From positions 2,790,001 to 2,854,000 of the forward strand of contig NZ_CP033929.1 in assembly GCF_003815915.1 (NCBI RefSeq): a DNA stretch of 64,000 nucleotides, read 5' to 3'. Origin of the DNA: Chryseobacterium indoltheticum. GTDB lineage: Bacteria > Bacteroidota > Bacteroidia > Flavobacteriales > Weeksellaceae. The position numbers and the translations under genes were made by a program. Below are positions 9,144 to 17,693 of this stretch, piece after piece (the first letter of the stretch is position 1; each line of letters begins with the position of its first letter). Under the pieces are notes generated by a model. That model made no database searches and had not been told where the DNA came from. It was given only the letters and a program-made list of their open reading frames with translations.

Positions 9144-9170
9144 AAATGTACCTCTTTTGAAGATACATTT
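9144..9170 (-). terminator. Weak terminator after the nucleoside transporter
   Basis: A 7-bp outer stem (9144-9150 with 9164-9170), extended by two further pairs after a mismatch, with A/T-rich flanks. It lies 29 bases after the transporter stop codon. Position supports it, stem quality is modest. Confidence 0.4.
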
Positions 9171-9198
9171 AAATTTTTATTGTAAAAAAACACCATTT

Positions 9199-10536
9199 TT
9201 AGTGCTTCACTTCTTTTAATTGAGTAGTAGGATCATGTTTATGTTTAAAAACAATAGCAAAAGCAATAGTTACAACTAACGCATAACCGGCAAAAATATA
9301 CCATGACGTTTGCCATCCCGCTAGTCGCAAGGAAGGATCAGTCTGAGAGAAAACATAATGATTTACTACTTCCTGAGCACCCAACATTCCTATTGTAGCT
9401 CCGAAACCATTGGTCATCATCATAAAAACTCCTTGTGCGCTAGAACGAATGCTTTTGTCTGTTTCTTTATCAACAAATAATGATCCCGAGACATTGAAAA
9501 AATCGAATGCGATACCATAAACAATCATCGATAAAACAAACATCCAAACTCCTCCACCCGGATTTCCAAGACCAAATAATCCGAATCTCAGGAACCAAGC
9601 AAACATCGCCATCAACATTACTTTTTTAATTCCGTATCGCTTTAGAAAGAACGGAATCAATAGGATACAAAGTGTTTCTGATACTTGTGAGAGTGAAATC
9701 AACGCATTTGCATTATTTGAACCCCAGGTATTTGCATATTCTGGAATTTCTTTAAAACTCGTAATAAACGGATTTGCGTAGCCATTTGTAATTTGTAATG
9801 AAACACCCAAAAACATTGAGAAAATAAAGAATATCGCCATCTTTTTTTCTTTAAATAAAGCAAAAGCTTTTAAGCCTAAAGCATCAGATAAGGTTCTTTT
9901 TTCTGTACTTTTATTAACCTCACAATTAGGAAGAGTAAATGAATAAATGAACAAAATAATTCCTAAAATACCCGAAACAAAAAACTGACTGTAGCTATTT
10001 TGAAAGCTTGGAAAATCAGATTCATTTGAGAAGTTAAATTTTAAATTTCCATCCTGAATTCCAGCAAAATTTACAAACAACATTGCACAGATAAAACCTA
10101 CTGTTCCCAACGTACGAATGGGCGGAAAAGATTTTATCGTGTCATAATTATTATTAACCAAAACGGTATATGCAACCGAATTAGAAAGCGCAATCGTTGG
10201 CATATAAAAGGTAACGCTTAAACCATAAAGAAGGAAAAGTTTTGAAAATTCTACATTTTCTCCTGCTGACATTCCGTAATAACCAGCCCAGATCAAAAAA
10301 ACTGCTGCAAGAAAATGCGAAATCCCAAGAAGCTTCTGAGCCTGAATCCATCGGTCTGCAATGATTCCCATAATAGCAGGCATAAAAATCGATACAATCC
10401 CCTGCATAGCGTAGAACAGTCCGATTTTGGAACCCAATCCTACCGAGCCCAAATAATTTCCCATGGAAGTAAGATAAGCTCCCCAAACCCCAAATTGGAG
10501 AAAGCTAAGGATGGTCAATCGTAATTTTAAATTCAT
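9199..10536 (-). CDS. MFS nucleoside transporter (NupG/nucleoside:H+ symporter family)
   Basis: Twelve-helix inner-membrane permease of 445 aa. The N-terminus LSFLQFGVWGAYLTSMGNYL and the GIIADRW loop are typical of the nucleoside:H+ symporter branch (NupG/XapB), and helices fill both halves around a central loop near residue 210. It probably imports nucleosides with protons. The gene starts 21 bases after the stop of the DUF151 gene, so the two are likely co-transcribed. Exact substrate not readable from the sequence. Confidence 0.8.
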   Translation of the reverse strand: MNLKLRLTILSFLQFGVWGAYLTSMGNYLGSVGLGSKIGLFYAMQGIVSIFMPAIMGIIADRWIQAQKLLGISHFLAAVFLIWAGYYGMSAGENVEFSKLFLLYGLSVTFYMPTIALSNSVAYTVLVNNNYDTIKSFPPIRTLGTVGFICAMLFVNFAGIQDGNLKFNFSNESDFPSFQNSYSQFFVSGILGIILFIYSFTLPNCEVNKSTEKRTLSDALGLKAFALFKEKKMAIFFIFSMFLGVSLQITNGYANPFITSFKEIPEYANTWGSNNANALISLSQVSETLCILLIPFFLKRYGIKKVMLMAMFAWFLRFGLFGLGNPGGGVWMFVLSMIVYGIAFDFFNVSGSLFVDKETDKSIRSSAQGVFMMMTNGFGATIGMLGAQEVVNHYVFSQTDPSLRLAGWQTSWYIFAGYALVVTIAFAIVFKHKHDPTTQLKEVKH

Positions 10537-10557
10537 CTTTTAATTGTAAATATCTCT

Positions 10558-11157
10558 TTAATCTATTTTCTTTTTCCGCCTTTTGATCTCTTCCTGAATT
10601 TCAAGAGCGGTATCAAAATCTTCTTCTTTTACAGCTTCATCGAGCAATTTTTGTAATTCTTCCATTGAGACAGACGTTAAACTATCTTCAGGATTTACTG
10701 TTTCAGAAAAGGTCTCTTCTTCTTTGGCAACTTCTTCCAGCTCCAATAAAATTCCGGCTTCATTTAAAACCTGCTGTGTCGTATATATCGGTGCATCAAA
10801 TCTTACCGCCATTGCAACAGCATCTGAAGTTCTTGCATCAAGAATCAGCTCTTCCTCGGTTTCAGAATTTTTAAAATTGATATTTGAAAAGAAAACGCCG
10901 TCTACAATCTGATAAATGATCACAGAAACCAATTTATAATTCGTAGAAACAATAAATTTTGTAAATAAATCGTGTGTAAGCGGACGCGGCGGATGAATGT
11001 CTTTTTCTAAGCCTAAAGAAATGGATTGTGCTTCGAAATTCCCGATAACAACGGGCAGTTTAATGTTTGTTTCTTCATGTTCCAATAACAATGCGTACGC
11101 CCCCGATTGGGTCTGGCTGTACGATATTCCGCGTATGATTAGCTGTTTATAATCCAT
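10558..11157 (-). CDS. DUF151 bifunctional nuclease-family protein with UVR motif
   Basis: The 199-aa protein has an N-terminal DUF151 (bifunctional nuclease) domain, about residues 1-140, with landmarks LPVVIGNFEAQSI, the RPLTHDL segment and DARTSDAVAMAVR. A C-terminal UvrB/UvrC-type helical motif (about residues 160-195, LQKLLDEAVKEEDFDTALEI) follows. This two-domain layout is common in Bacteroidota and Actinobacteria. A nuclease activity is reported for some relatives, but the cellular role is uncertain. The -7 box ends five bases before the ATG, so the transcript is probably leaderless. The gene leads an operon with the nucleoside transporter. Confidence 0.85.
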   Translation of the reverse strand: MDYKQLIIRGISYSQTQSGAYALLLEHEETNIKLPVVIGNFEAQSISLGLEKDIHPPRPLTHDLFTKFIVSTNYKLVSVIIYQIVDGVFFSNINFKNSETEEELILDARTSDAVAMAVRFDAPIYTTQQVLNEAGILLELEEVAKEEETFSETVNPEDSLTSVSMEELQKLLDEAVKEEDFDTALEIQEEIKRRKKKID

Positions 11158-11162
11158 GACTA

Positions 11163-11170
11163 CAAATATA
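11163..11170 (-). promoter_or_regulatory. -7 box immediately before the DUF151 gene
   Basis: Minus strand reads TAtaTTTG with its last base six positions before the A of the ATG at 11157. Transcription would start at or within a base or two of the start codon, implying a leaderless mRNA. Confidence 0.6.
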
Positions 11171-11209
11171 AATTAATTTTTTATTGTAGGTTTTACTTTT
11201 TAGACAAAA

Positions 11210-11236
11210 ATAAAAGCCCGGAAGCCGAGCTTTTAT
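11210..11236 (-). terminator. Terminator after etfA
   Basis: Stem 11210-11221 with 11225-11236 (8 bp, one C-A mismatch, then 3 bp; three-base loop) followed on the minus strand by five T. It lies 110 bases after the etfA stop, with a repeat element (11262-11342) between. Confidence 0.7.
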
Positions 11237-11261
11237 CTATATTGTTGATGTTTGTCAAAGG

Positions 11262-11342
11262 TCAATTGTGAATTTTGCTTCGCAAGTGAATTAATTAGTT
11301 TAAAAATTGACAGCAAAGCGAATTGACTATTCACAATTCACT
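11262..11342. repeat. Imperfect hairpin repeat downstream of etfA
   Basis: Left arm AATTGTGAAT (11264-11273) is the exact reverse complement of ATTCACAATT (11329-11338), and further words (TTCGC, GCGAATT) recur between. An 18-base stretch, 11321-11338, is identical in the same orientation to 20550-20567, so this is one copy of a dispersed intergenic element. Confidence 0.6.
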
Positions 11343-11345
11343 TTT

Positions 11346-12293
11346 TTATCCTTTCAATGCTTTAATTTTCTCAGTTAATGCAGGGATAATCTGGAAAGCA
11401 TCTCCTACAACACCGTAATCAGCTGATTTGAAGAACGGAGCTTCAGCATCACTGTTGATCACAACGATTGTTTTAGACGAGTTTACTCCAGCCAAATGCT
11501 GAATTGCTCCAGAAATACCAATTGCAATGTAAAGATTAGGTGCAATTGCTTTACCAGTCTGCCCTACGTGCTCTGTGTGAGGTCTCCATCCGATATCTGA
11601 AACCGGTTTTGAACATGCAGTTGCAGCACCTAAAACATTTGCTAAATCTTCTACCATTCCCCAGTTTTCAGGACCTTTCATTCCTCTACCTGCAGAAACT
11701 ACTACTTCAGCTTCTTTTAAGTCTAATTTACCTGAACTCTGTTCGTGAGAGATTACTTTGGTATCTTCATTGGCAACAGAAAGATTTTTCACTTCTTCCG
11801 AACCAGAAACTGTATTTTCTTTAACACCAAAAGCATTTTGAGAAACGGTAATAATTACTCCTGTTCCTTCAGCTTTTGCATGCATGAAACCTTTCCCAGA
11901 AAACGCTTTTCTTTTCACCTGAAATGGAGACTGACTTTCCGGAGCTTCCAAAACATTGGTAATTAAAGAATAATTCTTCATTACCGCCAACATTGGTGCT
12001 ACAGAAGAAGCATCTGTTGTGTGAGGGAAAACAAGAATATTTCCGTCTGCAATTTCACTTACCGCTTGTGCATAAGCTTTTGCTGAGAAATTTTTAAGAC
12101 CTTCGTCTTTGATATTGATTACGTTTGTTGCTCCATATTTATACAATAAATCTGAAGAATCTGTTGGGTTTACAGAGATTGCCGTAACGGTATCACCCGC
12201 CTGATCAGCCACTGCTTTAGCATAAGAAACTGCCTCAAAAGCTGCTTTCTTGTAAACTCCGTTTATATTTTCTGCGTATACGAATACTGCCAT
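11346..12293 (-). CDS. etfA: Electron transfer flavoprotein alpha subunit
   Basis: The FAD-binding subunit of the electron transfer flavoprotein, which accepts electrons from acyl-CoA and similar dehydrogenases and passes them towards the quinone pool. The 315-aa protein has the N-terminal ETF domain (residues 1-180) and the C-terminal FAD domain with SAGRGMKGPENW near residue 200, then GQTGKAIAPNLYIAIGISGA and the closing NSDAEAPFF and DYGVVGDA segments. It follows etfB by 96 bases, and the gap holds a small repeat. Together they form the cytosolic ETF heterodimer. Confidence 0.95.
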   Translation of the reverse strand: MAVFVYAENINGVYKKAAFEAVSYAKAVADQAGDTVTAISVNPTDSSDLLYKYGATNVINIKDEGLKNFSAKAYAQAVSEIADGNILVFPHTTDASSVAPMLAVMKNYSLITNVLEAPESQSPFQVKRKAFSGKGFMHAKAEGTGVIITVSQNAFGVKENTVSGSEEVKNLSVANEDTKVISHEQSSGKLDLKEAEVVVSAGRGMKGPENWGMVEDLANVLGAATACSKPVSDIGWRPHTEHVGQTGKAIAPNLYIAIGISGAIQHLAGVNSSKTIVVINSDAEAPFFKSADYGVVGDAFQIIPALTEKIKALKG

Positions 12294-12300
12294 TATTTTA

Positions 12301-12375
12301 ATTTTTAGGTTTTAGGAATTAGATGTTAGGAATTAGGTTAAAAAATAGTTTTAAACTATGACCTTATACCTAAAA
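12301..12375. repeat. Degenerate word repeat between etfB and etfA
   Basis: The words TTAGGAATTAG, GTTAGGAATTAGG and, in inverse orientation, ACCTAAAA-like segments flank a perfect small palindrome ATAGTTTTAAACTAT (12345-12359). It fills most of the 96-base gap between etfB and etfA and could fold in the mRNA. Confidence 0.45.
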
Positions 12376-12389
12376 TCTGTTATCTTTTT

Positions 12390-13136
12390 TTAAATTACTT
12401 TAGCTTCCTCATGAAGAAGTCTTACCAACTCATCAAAATTATCAGGAGAAACGATTTTTACAGCTGCTCTTGGCGGAACAGAGTCATAAGATACTCCCTG
12501 AACTTTCACCTCAGATGAAGTAGGTTCTACCACCTGCAAAGGTTTTGTTCTTGCAGACATAATCCCTCTCATGTTTGGAATAATTAAATCTTTTTCGTCA
12601 ACTAATCCTTTTTGACCAGCAATTACAGCAGGTAATTTAACAGAAATAGTTTCTTTCCCTCCTTCAATTTCTCTCACTGCAGTCGCTTCACTGCCATTAA
12701 CGTCTAAACCAACAGAAGCATTTACGAAAGGCTGATTCAACAATTGGGCAACCATTCCGGGAACAGAACCACCGTTGTAATCAATAGATTCTTTACCACA
12801 AAGAACCAAATCATATCCTCCATTCTGCGCTACAGAAGCAATCTCTTTCGCTGTAGAATAACTGTCTTTCGGGTCAAGATTTACTCTTACTCCGTCATTT
12901 GCACCAATTGCCAAAGCTTTTCTGATTACCGGCTCAGTTGTAGCATCTCCAACGTTTAAAACTGTAACTGTAGCTCCTTGAGACTCCTGTAATTTGATCG
13001 CTTTTGTTAATGCGAACTCGTCTAACGGATTGATTACCCACTGAATTCCGTTTTTGTCGAATGCAGATTTATCTGCTGTAAAGTTGATTTTTGAAGTAGT
13101 ATCCGGAACACTACTGATGCAAACTAATATTTTCAT
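12390..13136 (-). CDS. etfB: Electron transfer flavoprotein beta subunit
   Basis: Beta subunit of ETF, which binds AMP and forms the recognition surface for partner dehydrogenases. The 248-aa sequence begins MKILVCISSVPDTT, contains the ETF-beta signature region VREIEGGKETISVKLPAVI (about residues 156-175) and NMRGIMSARTKPL near 190. The gene order etfB-etfA with a shared direction is the standard arrangement. The 150 bases upstream are AT-rich; I could not find a convincing TAnnTTTG box there. Confidence 0.95.
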   Translation of the reverse strand: MKILVCISSVPDTTSKINFTADKSAFDKNGIQWVINPLDEFALTKAIKLQESQGATVTVLNVGDATTEPVIRKALAIGANDGVRVNLDPKDSYSTAKEIASVAQNGGYDLVLCGKESIDYNGGSVPGMVAQLLNQPFVNASVGLDVNGSEATAVREIEGGKETISVKLPAVIAGQKGLVDEKDLIIPNMRGIMSARTKPLQVVEPTSSEVKVQGVSYDSVPPRAAVKIVSPDNFDELVRLLHEEAKVI

Positions 13137-13285
13137 ATGTTGTTTTAATTTTTTTCTTTTTTACTTCTAAATTGAAAAACTTCTGAAGTATTTTATTTTG
13201 TTTGTTACGTTTTGTAAATATAAATAAAAAATATATTATGCATGCATAATACTTATTTAATTATTATTCAGCGCATTATAAGTTT

Positions 13286-13993
13286 CTAAGACTTTGGTTT
13301 TGTTGCTCTAAACTCAATCTTGCTTGGTAAAACTCTTGGGTTCATCTTCAAAATATCCAGCACCAAACTTCCTATATCTTCCGGCTGAATTTTCCAGGCA
13401 TCTTTTTCTGACAGAGTATTTCCGTTAAAATTGGTTGCTACCGAACCAGGCATGATAACGGTAGATTTGACATTATACTTTCTTAAATCGATCATTGCAG
13501 CTTGAGTAAAGCCTACCACGCCAAATTTCGAAGCATTGTAACCGGCTCCATTTTCAAAGAAATTAGCACCTGCTAAACTTGAAATTGTGATGTAATACCC
13601 TTCAGTTTTCTTTAATTCTTCAACTGAAGCTTTTAAAGTATAGAAAACTCCCGTTAAATTGGTTTCAATCATATCATTCCACTCCTCAGAACTTAACTCG
13701 TCAACAGGTTTGAAAATCCCCAAACCCGCATTGGCAATTACAAAATCTAATCTTCCGAATTTTTCTATGATACTTTTAACTGCGTTTAATTCATCTTCAA
13801 GGTTTTTTACATCTGAAATTAACCCTAAAACATTTGCTGAGTATTGCTTTAATTCATTCTCCACTTTTTCAACATCTTCTTTTCTTCTTCCCGTAAAAGC
13901 AACCGAAACTCCATTTTCAAGTAATATTTTTGCGATTCCGTATCCTACGCCTTTTGTTCCGCCCGTAATATATGCAACTTTATTTTCTATCAT
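13286..13993 (-). CDS. Short-chain dehydrogenase/reductase
   Basis: NAD(P)-dependent oxidoreductase of the classical SDR family. The cofactor motif TGGTKGVG is at residues 10-17, NAG at 88-90, and the catalytic triad S139, Y152 and K156 is intact (YNASK). The arginine pair GRRKED at 35-40 after strand two suggests NADP(H). The length of 235 aa is typical. It resembles 3-ketoacyl-ACP reductases, but many SDRs do, and the substrate is not determined. It appears to be a single-gene unit. Confidence 0.85.
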   Translation of the reverse strand: MIENKVAYITGGTKGVGYGIAKILLENGVSVAFTGRRKEDVEKVENELKQYSANVLGLISDVKNLEDELNAVKSIIEKFGRLDFVIANAGLGIFKPVDELSSEEWNDMIETNLTGVFYTLKASVEELKKTEGYYITISSLAGANFFENGAGYNASKFGVVGFTQAAMIDLRKYNVKSTVIMPGSVATNFNGNTLSEKDAWKIQPEDIGSLVLDILKMNPRVLPSKIEFRATKPKS

Positions 13994-14023
13994 TATTTAA
14001 TTTTTTAAAACTCTAAAATAACA

Positions 14024-14047
14024 AAAACGCCCCAATTGGAGCGTTTT
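14024..14047 (-). terminator. Terminator after the T9SS protein gene
   Basis: Stem 14024-14033 with 14038-14047 (one C-A mismatch, loop AATT). It lies 25 bases after the stop codon of the T9SS cargo gene and before the SDR start. Confidence 0.7.
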
Positions 14048-14071
14048 AATATACTGAAATTGATCAGTAAT

Positions 14072-15622
14072 TTATTTTTTGATGAATTTTTCTGTAGAAA
14101 CACCATCTTTAGTTTCAATATTGATCAAGTAAGTTCCGGCAGGAAGATTTCTCACATCTACTTTATTGTCGCTTAAGTTTGTAGAAACTTTTCTTCCGCT
14201 TGCATCAAATAATTCGACATTATTGATTTTTGAATCTGATTTTATTGAAACAAAATCATTAGCAGGGTTAGGATATATGGAAATTTCTTTTCTTTTTACT
14301 TCAGTATCACTAGTACCCAAAACTCCACTTATATTGAATGTATCTAATCCCAGAGATACTGCAGTACCTGCTTGAATGGGTGAGAAATGATTAAATCCAA
14401 AATAATATGTTCCACTCGTTGTAGGAGTAAATGTCGCGGTATATTGTGTCCATGCAGTATTTGCTACAGTTGTTGAACTCCATAATGTAGTACTTTGTGC
14501 TGTTGTCGTCGCCTCGTTTCCAACAGTCAATTTGATACTTTGTGGATTTGTACCACCGAAATTTCTCAAATAAAAAGTCATCGTATATGCATTACCTGTA
14601 GATAAACTATATGGCTTTGAAAATAACCATCTATTAGTAACGGCCATTGTGCTATTATTTGAGAACACCATTTGTGTCCCTGCTTGTGGATTTCCTGCGG
14701 TAGCATCTGTAGCCCAAGCCCCTGTCCATCCATCATTTTGATAAAAACCAGCAGTAGCATTATCAAAACCGTAAGAATATGGTGTTCCAGCACCAAGAGT
14801 TTGAGCAGTAAACAATTTATATGGTCCTATCCATGCTCCATTTACAGTGTTATTTTTACTTCTAACATAATATTCATACATTGTATTGGCAGATAATCCG
14901 CTACTTATATCCACAAAACTTGTAGTTGTTCCTGTTACACTTCCAGACACTGCCGGTGTATGACCAACGACACCTTTTGAATAGTCATATCCCGTTACAC
15001 CAGTTGCTGCCGTCCAATTAATACGACCACTTGTTGGCGTGATGTTAGATGTTGTCATTACTCGTCCCGGTTGAGGAGAAACTCCATTAATAATATGAAC
15101 ATTATCAATTGCTCCTAAGAATGCATCATTGGAAAAATTTTGAAAAGCTATATAAATGGTTTGCCCTGCATAAGAACTCAAATCAATACTTTTATTCTGC
15201 CATGTTGCTTCTTCACCATTAACAGTTAAAATAGGGGTATTAAAACTAGCCACAGTATTTCCAGTTGCAGAAATATATACCTTGTAAGATTCTTTGTATG
15301 TAGGATCAAATGATATTGCATGCCAATATAACGTATTAGTACCTGCAGGAAGTGCAATTGCAGGTGAAACCATCCAATCATTTGAGGTTCCAGGAGGGGT
15401 ATACCACGATGTAGACAAAGCAATATTATTACCAAACTCTTCTTCAGAAGGTATCCAGGCTGCATTTACAAAATTAACGTTGGTATTAGGAGTAAGTCCA
15501 TCAACATTATATAATGTCCAATTAGTTAATGGTCCATTATTAGCTTCAAATCCAGCACTAAAAACTTGTCCAAATGCTAATGCTGATGCTGTTAAAAATA
15601 AAGAAGATAGAATTTTTCTCAT
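14072..15622 (-). CDS. Secreted adhesin-like protein with T9SS sorting tail
   Basis: Exported by the type IX secretion system. The start MRKILSSLFLTASALAFGQ (15622) is chosen over an upstream Met because it opens a clean signal peptide. Next come a choice-of-anchor J / cleaved-adhesin type domain (about residues 20-185), a fibronectin type III-like domain (about 190-280) and a second jelly-roll-like region (about 285-440). The C-terminal sorting tail begins at ISIYPNPANDF and ends FIKK. The first domain closely resembles that of the other T9SS protein at 40325 (shared STSWYTP, GTSNDW). Probably surface-attached or released; ligand unknown. Confidence 0.85.
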   Translation of the reverse strand: MRKILSSLFLTASALAFGQVFSAGFEANNGPLTNWTLYNVDGLTPNTNVNFVNAAWIPSEEEFGNNIALSTSWYTPPGTSNDWMVSPAIALPAGTNTLYWHAISFDPTYKESYKVYISATGNTVASFNTPILTVNGEEATWQNKSIDLSSYAGQTIYIAFQNFSNDAFLGAIDNVHIINGVSPQPGRVMTTSNITPTSGRINWTAATGVTGYDYSKGVVGHTPAVSGSVTGTTTSFVDISSGLSANTMYEYYVRSKNNTVNGAWIGPYKLFTAQTLGAGTPYSYGFDNATAGFYQNDGWTGAWATDATAGNPQAGTQMVFSNNSTMAVTNRWLFSKPYSLSTGNAYTMTFYLRNFGGTNPQSIKLTVGNEATTTAQSTTLWSSTTVANTAWTQYTATFTPTTSGTYYFGFNHFSPIQAGTAVSLGLDTFNISGVLGTSDTEVKRKEISIYPNPANDFVSIKSDSKINNVELFDASGRKVSTNLSDNKVDVRNLPAGTYLINIETKDGVSTEKFIKK

Positions 15623-15700
15623 AATGTGTGTTTTTTTATTCACATTAAATATAATAAAAAAGTACAACATACACTATATTTATTTAAAAAAAAATAAAAA

Positions 15701-15723
15701 TCCTCAAGAAAAATTCTCGAGGA
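15701..15723 (-). terminator. Terminator after the M20 dipeptidase
   Basis: Stem 15701-15710 with 15714-15723 (one A-C mismatch, three-base loop), followed on the minus strand by a T-rich tract. It lies 30 bases after the dipeptidase stop codon. Confidence 0.7.
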
Positions 15724-15752
15724 CTATTATTTTAATAAAATTAATTCAGTTT

Positions 15753-17135
15753 TTAAGACTTAGAATAATTTTCAAAAAACATTGGGATACTCTCAATTCC
15801 TTTATAGAAATTAAACAGTCCGTAATGCTCGTTTGGTGAGTGAATAGCATCTGAGTCTAGACCAAATCCCATCAAGACAGACTTAGCTCCCAAGACCTGC
15901 TCAAACATTGAGGTAATAGGAATACTTCCACCACCTCTGTAAGGAAGAACCTCTTTACCAAAAGCCGATTGCATAGCATTTTTAGCTGCTAAATATTCTT
16001 TGGTATCTGTAGGTAAAACATAAGGCATACCTCCATGATGCGGAGTCACTTTTACTCTCACATTTGCAGGAGCTATTTTCTCAAAATATTTTGTGAACTT
16101 TTCTGTGATTTCTTCAGGAGTCTGATACGGAACCAAACGCATTGATATTTTAGCAGAAGCTTTAGACGGTATCACCGTTTTTGCTCCTTCACCTGTATAC
16201 CCGCCCCAAATTCCGTTGCAATCTAAAGTTGGGCGGATAGATGTTCTTTCTAAAGTTGTATATCCTTTTTCACCTTCTACATCATTTAAGCCAATTGATT
16301 TTTTAAATTCTGCAGGATTGTCTTTCAGCTTATTCATTTCAGCTCTTTCATCATCAGAAACAGTTTCCACATTGTCGTAAAAGCCATCAATTGTAATCTG
16401 TCCTTCATCATCAATTAGTTTGGCAATCATTCTTGAAAGCACGTGAATAGGATTCGGAACTGCACCACCGTAAAGTCCGGAATGTAAATCTCTGTTTGGT
16501 CCTTCAACTTCTACTTCTACATAGCTCAAACCTCTTAAACCTGTAGTAACAGTGGGCTGTTCGTTGCTGTAAATGTGCGTATCTGAAATAAGAATGCAAT
16601 CGCACTCAAGCTTTTCTTTATTTTCGTTTACCCAGTCACCTAAACTTACAGAACCAACTTCTTCTTCACCTTCCAAAATAAATTTCACATTACAAGGCAG
16701 AGAATTGGTTTCCATCATGGCTTCAAAAGCTTTCACCTGCATAAAAAACTGTCCTTTATCATCTGCTGAACCTCTTGCAAAGATAGCTCCGTCAGGATGC
16801 AGCTCAGTTTTTTCTATGTATGGCTCAAAAGGTGGTTTTTTCCATAGTTCTAAAGGATCGGCCGGCTGTACGTCGTAATGACCATAAACCAAAACTGTCG
16901 GAAGATTTGCGTCAATTAATTTCTCACCATAAACAATAGGATAGCCTTTGGTTTGGCATATTTCAACATTGTCTGCTCCTGCATTTTTAAGATATTCTGC
17001 GCACACTTCAGCACACTTCAAAACGTCATTGCTGTAAGCCGGATCGGCAGAAATAGAAGGAATTCTAAGTAACTCAAACAATTCATCTACGAAACGCTGT
17101 TTGTTTTCGTTGATGTAATTTAATGTTTCTTGCAT
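15753..17135 (-). CDS. M20-family dipeptidase
   Basis: Zinc metallopeptidase of the M20 (carnosinase/CNDP-like) family that cleaves dipeptides in the cytosol. Metal and catalytic residues are visible in VLVYGHYDVQPAD (about residues 82-94), GSADDKGQ (about 122-129) and ILEGEEEVGS (about 154-163), with the conserved histidine in SDAIHSPNEHYGLFNF near the C-terminus. The lid/dimerisation domain sits between residues 200 and 370. The length of 460 aa is usual. Single-gene unit with a clear terminator. Confidence 0.9.
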   Translation of the reverse strand: MQETLNYINENKQRFVDELFELLRIPSISADPAYSNDVLKCAEVCAEYLKNAGADNVEICQTKGYPIVYGEKLIDANLPTVLVYGHYDVQPADPLELWKKPPFEPYIEKTELHPDGAIFARGSADDKGQFFMQVKAFEAMMETNSLPCNVKFILEGEEEVGSVSLGDWVNENKEKLECDCILISDTHIYSNEQPTVTTGLRGLSYVEVEVEGPNRDLHSGLYGGAVPNPIHVLSRMIAKLIDDEGQITIDGFYDNVETVSDDERAEMNKLKDNPAEFKKSIGLNDVEGEKGYTTLERTSIRPTLDCNGIWGGYTGEGAKTVIPSKASAKISMRLVPYQTPEEITEKFTKYFEKIAPANVRVKVTPHHGGMPYVLPTDTKEYLAAKNAMQSAFGKEVLPYRGGGSIPITSMFEQVLGAKSVLMGFGLDSDAIHSPNEHYGLFNFYKGIESIPMFFENYSKS

Positions 17136-17236
17136 TGTAAATTAAATTTTTATAAAATTAAAAAAATTGTGGTGCCACAGCAAAACAAATAGGCTTTATT
17201 TTCTTCTGATTAAAATTAAAATGTCTTCAACAAAAA

Positions 17237-17258
17237 AATCCTGCAAAAAAGCAGGATT
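17237..17258 (-). terminator. Terminator after the small lipoprotein gene
   Basis: An 8-bp perfect stem, AATCCTGC (17237-17244) with GCAGGATT (17251-17258), six-base A loop, T run on the minus strand. It lies 24 bases after the lipoprotein stop codon. Confidence 0.75.
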
Positions 17259-17281
17259 CATGTATTTTATTTTAAGAAAAA

Positions 17282-17557
17282 CTAATGTTCTGCTTTTGCA
17301 GGCACTTCCTTCTTCGCAGCAGTAGAATCAGTAGTTTTTGGAGCTACAGTTTCGTGAGCACCCTGAGCTGAGTCTGCATGAGCAGGAGTAACTTCTCCGT
17401 GAGCAGTACCGTGAGCTTCTGACCCACCTTGATGATCATCAGAATATCTTTCTGTACCTTCTTCCATTTTGATCATATTCTTATTTCCTCCAGCCTGGAT
17501 TTTTTTACAGCTTACCGCTACCGTTGCAAGAGCTAAACATATAACTAATTTTTTCAT
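17282..17557 (-). CDS. Small His/Ala-rich lipoprotein of unknown function
   Basis: A 91-aa protein with a lipoprotein signal (MKKLVICLALATVAVSC, lipid-anchored C17). The mature part is low complexity: rich in His, Ala, Glu, Ser and Thr, with several histidines within HxxG-like spacings (residues 42-70). No known domain is recognised. It is probably a periplasm-facing lipoprotein; metal binding is possible from the histidines but is speculation. It has its own terminator and stands alone. Confidence 0.6.
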   Translation of the reverse strand: MKKLVICLALATVAVSCKKIQAGGNKNMIKMEEGTERYSDDHQGGSEAHGTAHGEVTPAHADSAQGAHETVAPKTTDSTAAKKEVPAKAEH

Positions 17558-17693
17558 ATGCAGATATTTATTTTTAAATCTAATGAAACCACCTTATTTT
17601 TATGAATGTTTGAGCTTCAAACAACTTTTGCGATTCCTTCTTGAATTTTTAATTGCCCAAAAGTAAGAAATATTGCATTTTTCGGCAACATTT

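Noticed and set aside
15294..15839. A 181-codon open frame on the plus strand over the T9SS and M20 genes
   Set aside because: It lies antisense across two well-supported genes and their terminator, has no family resemblance and no start signal.
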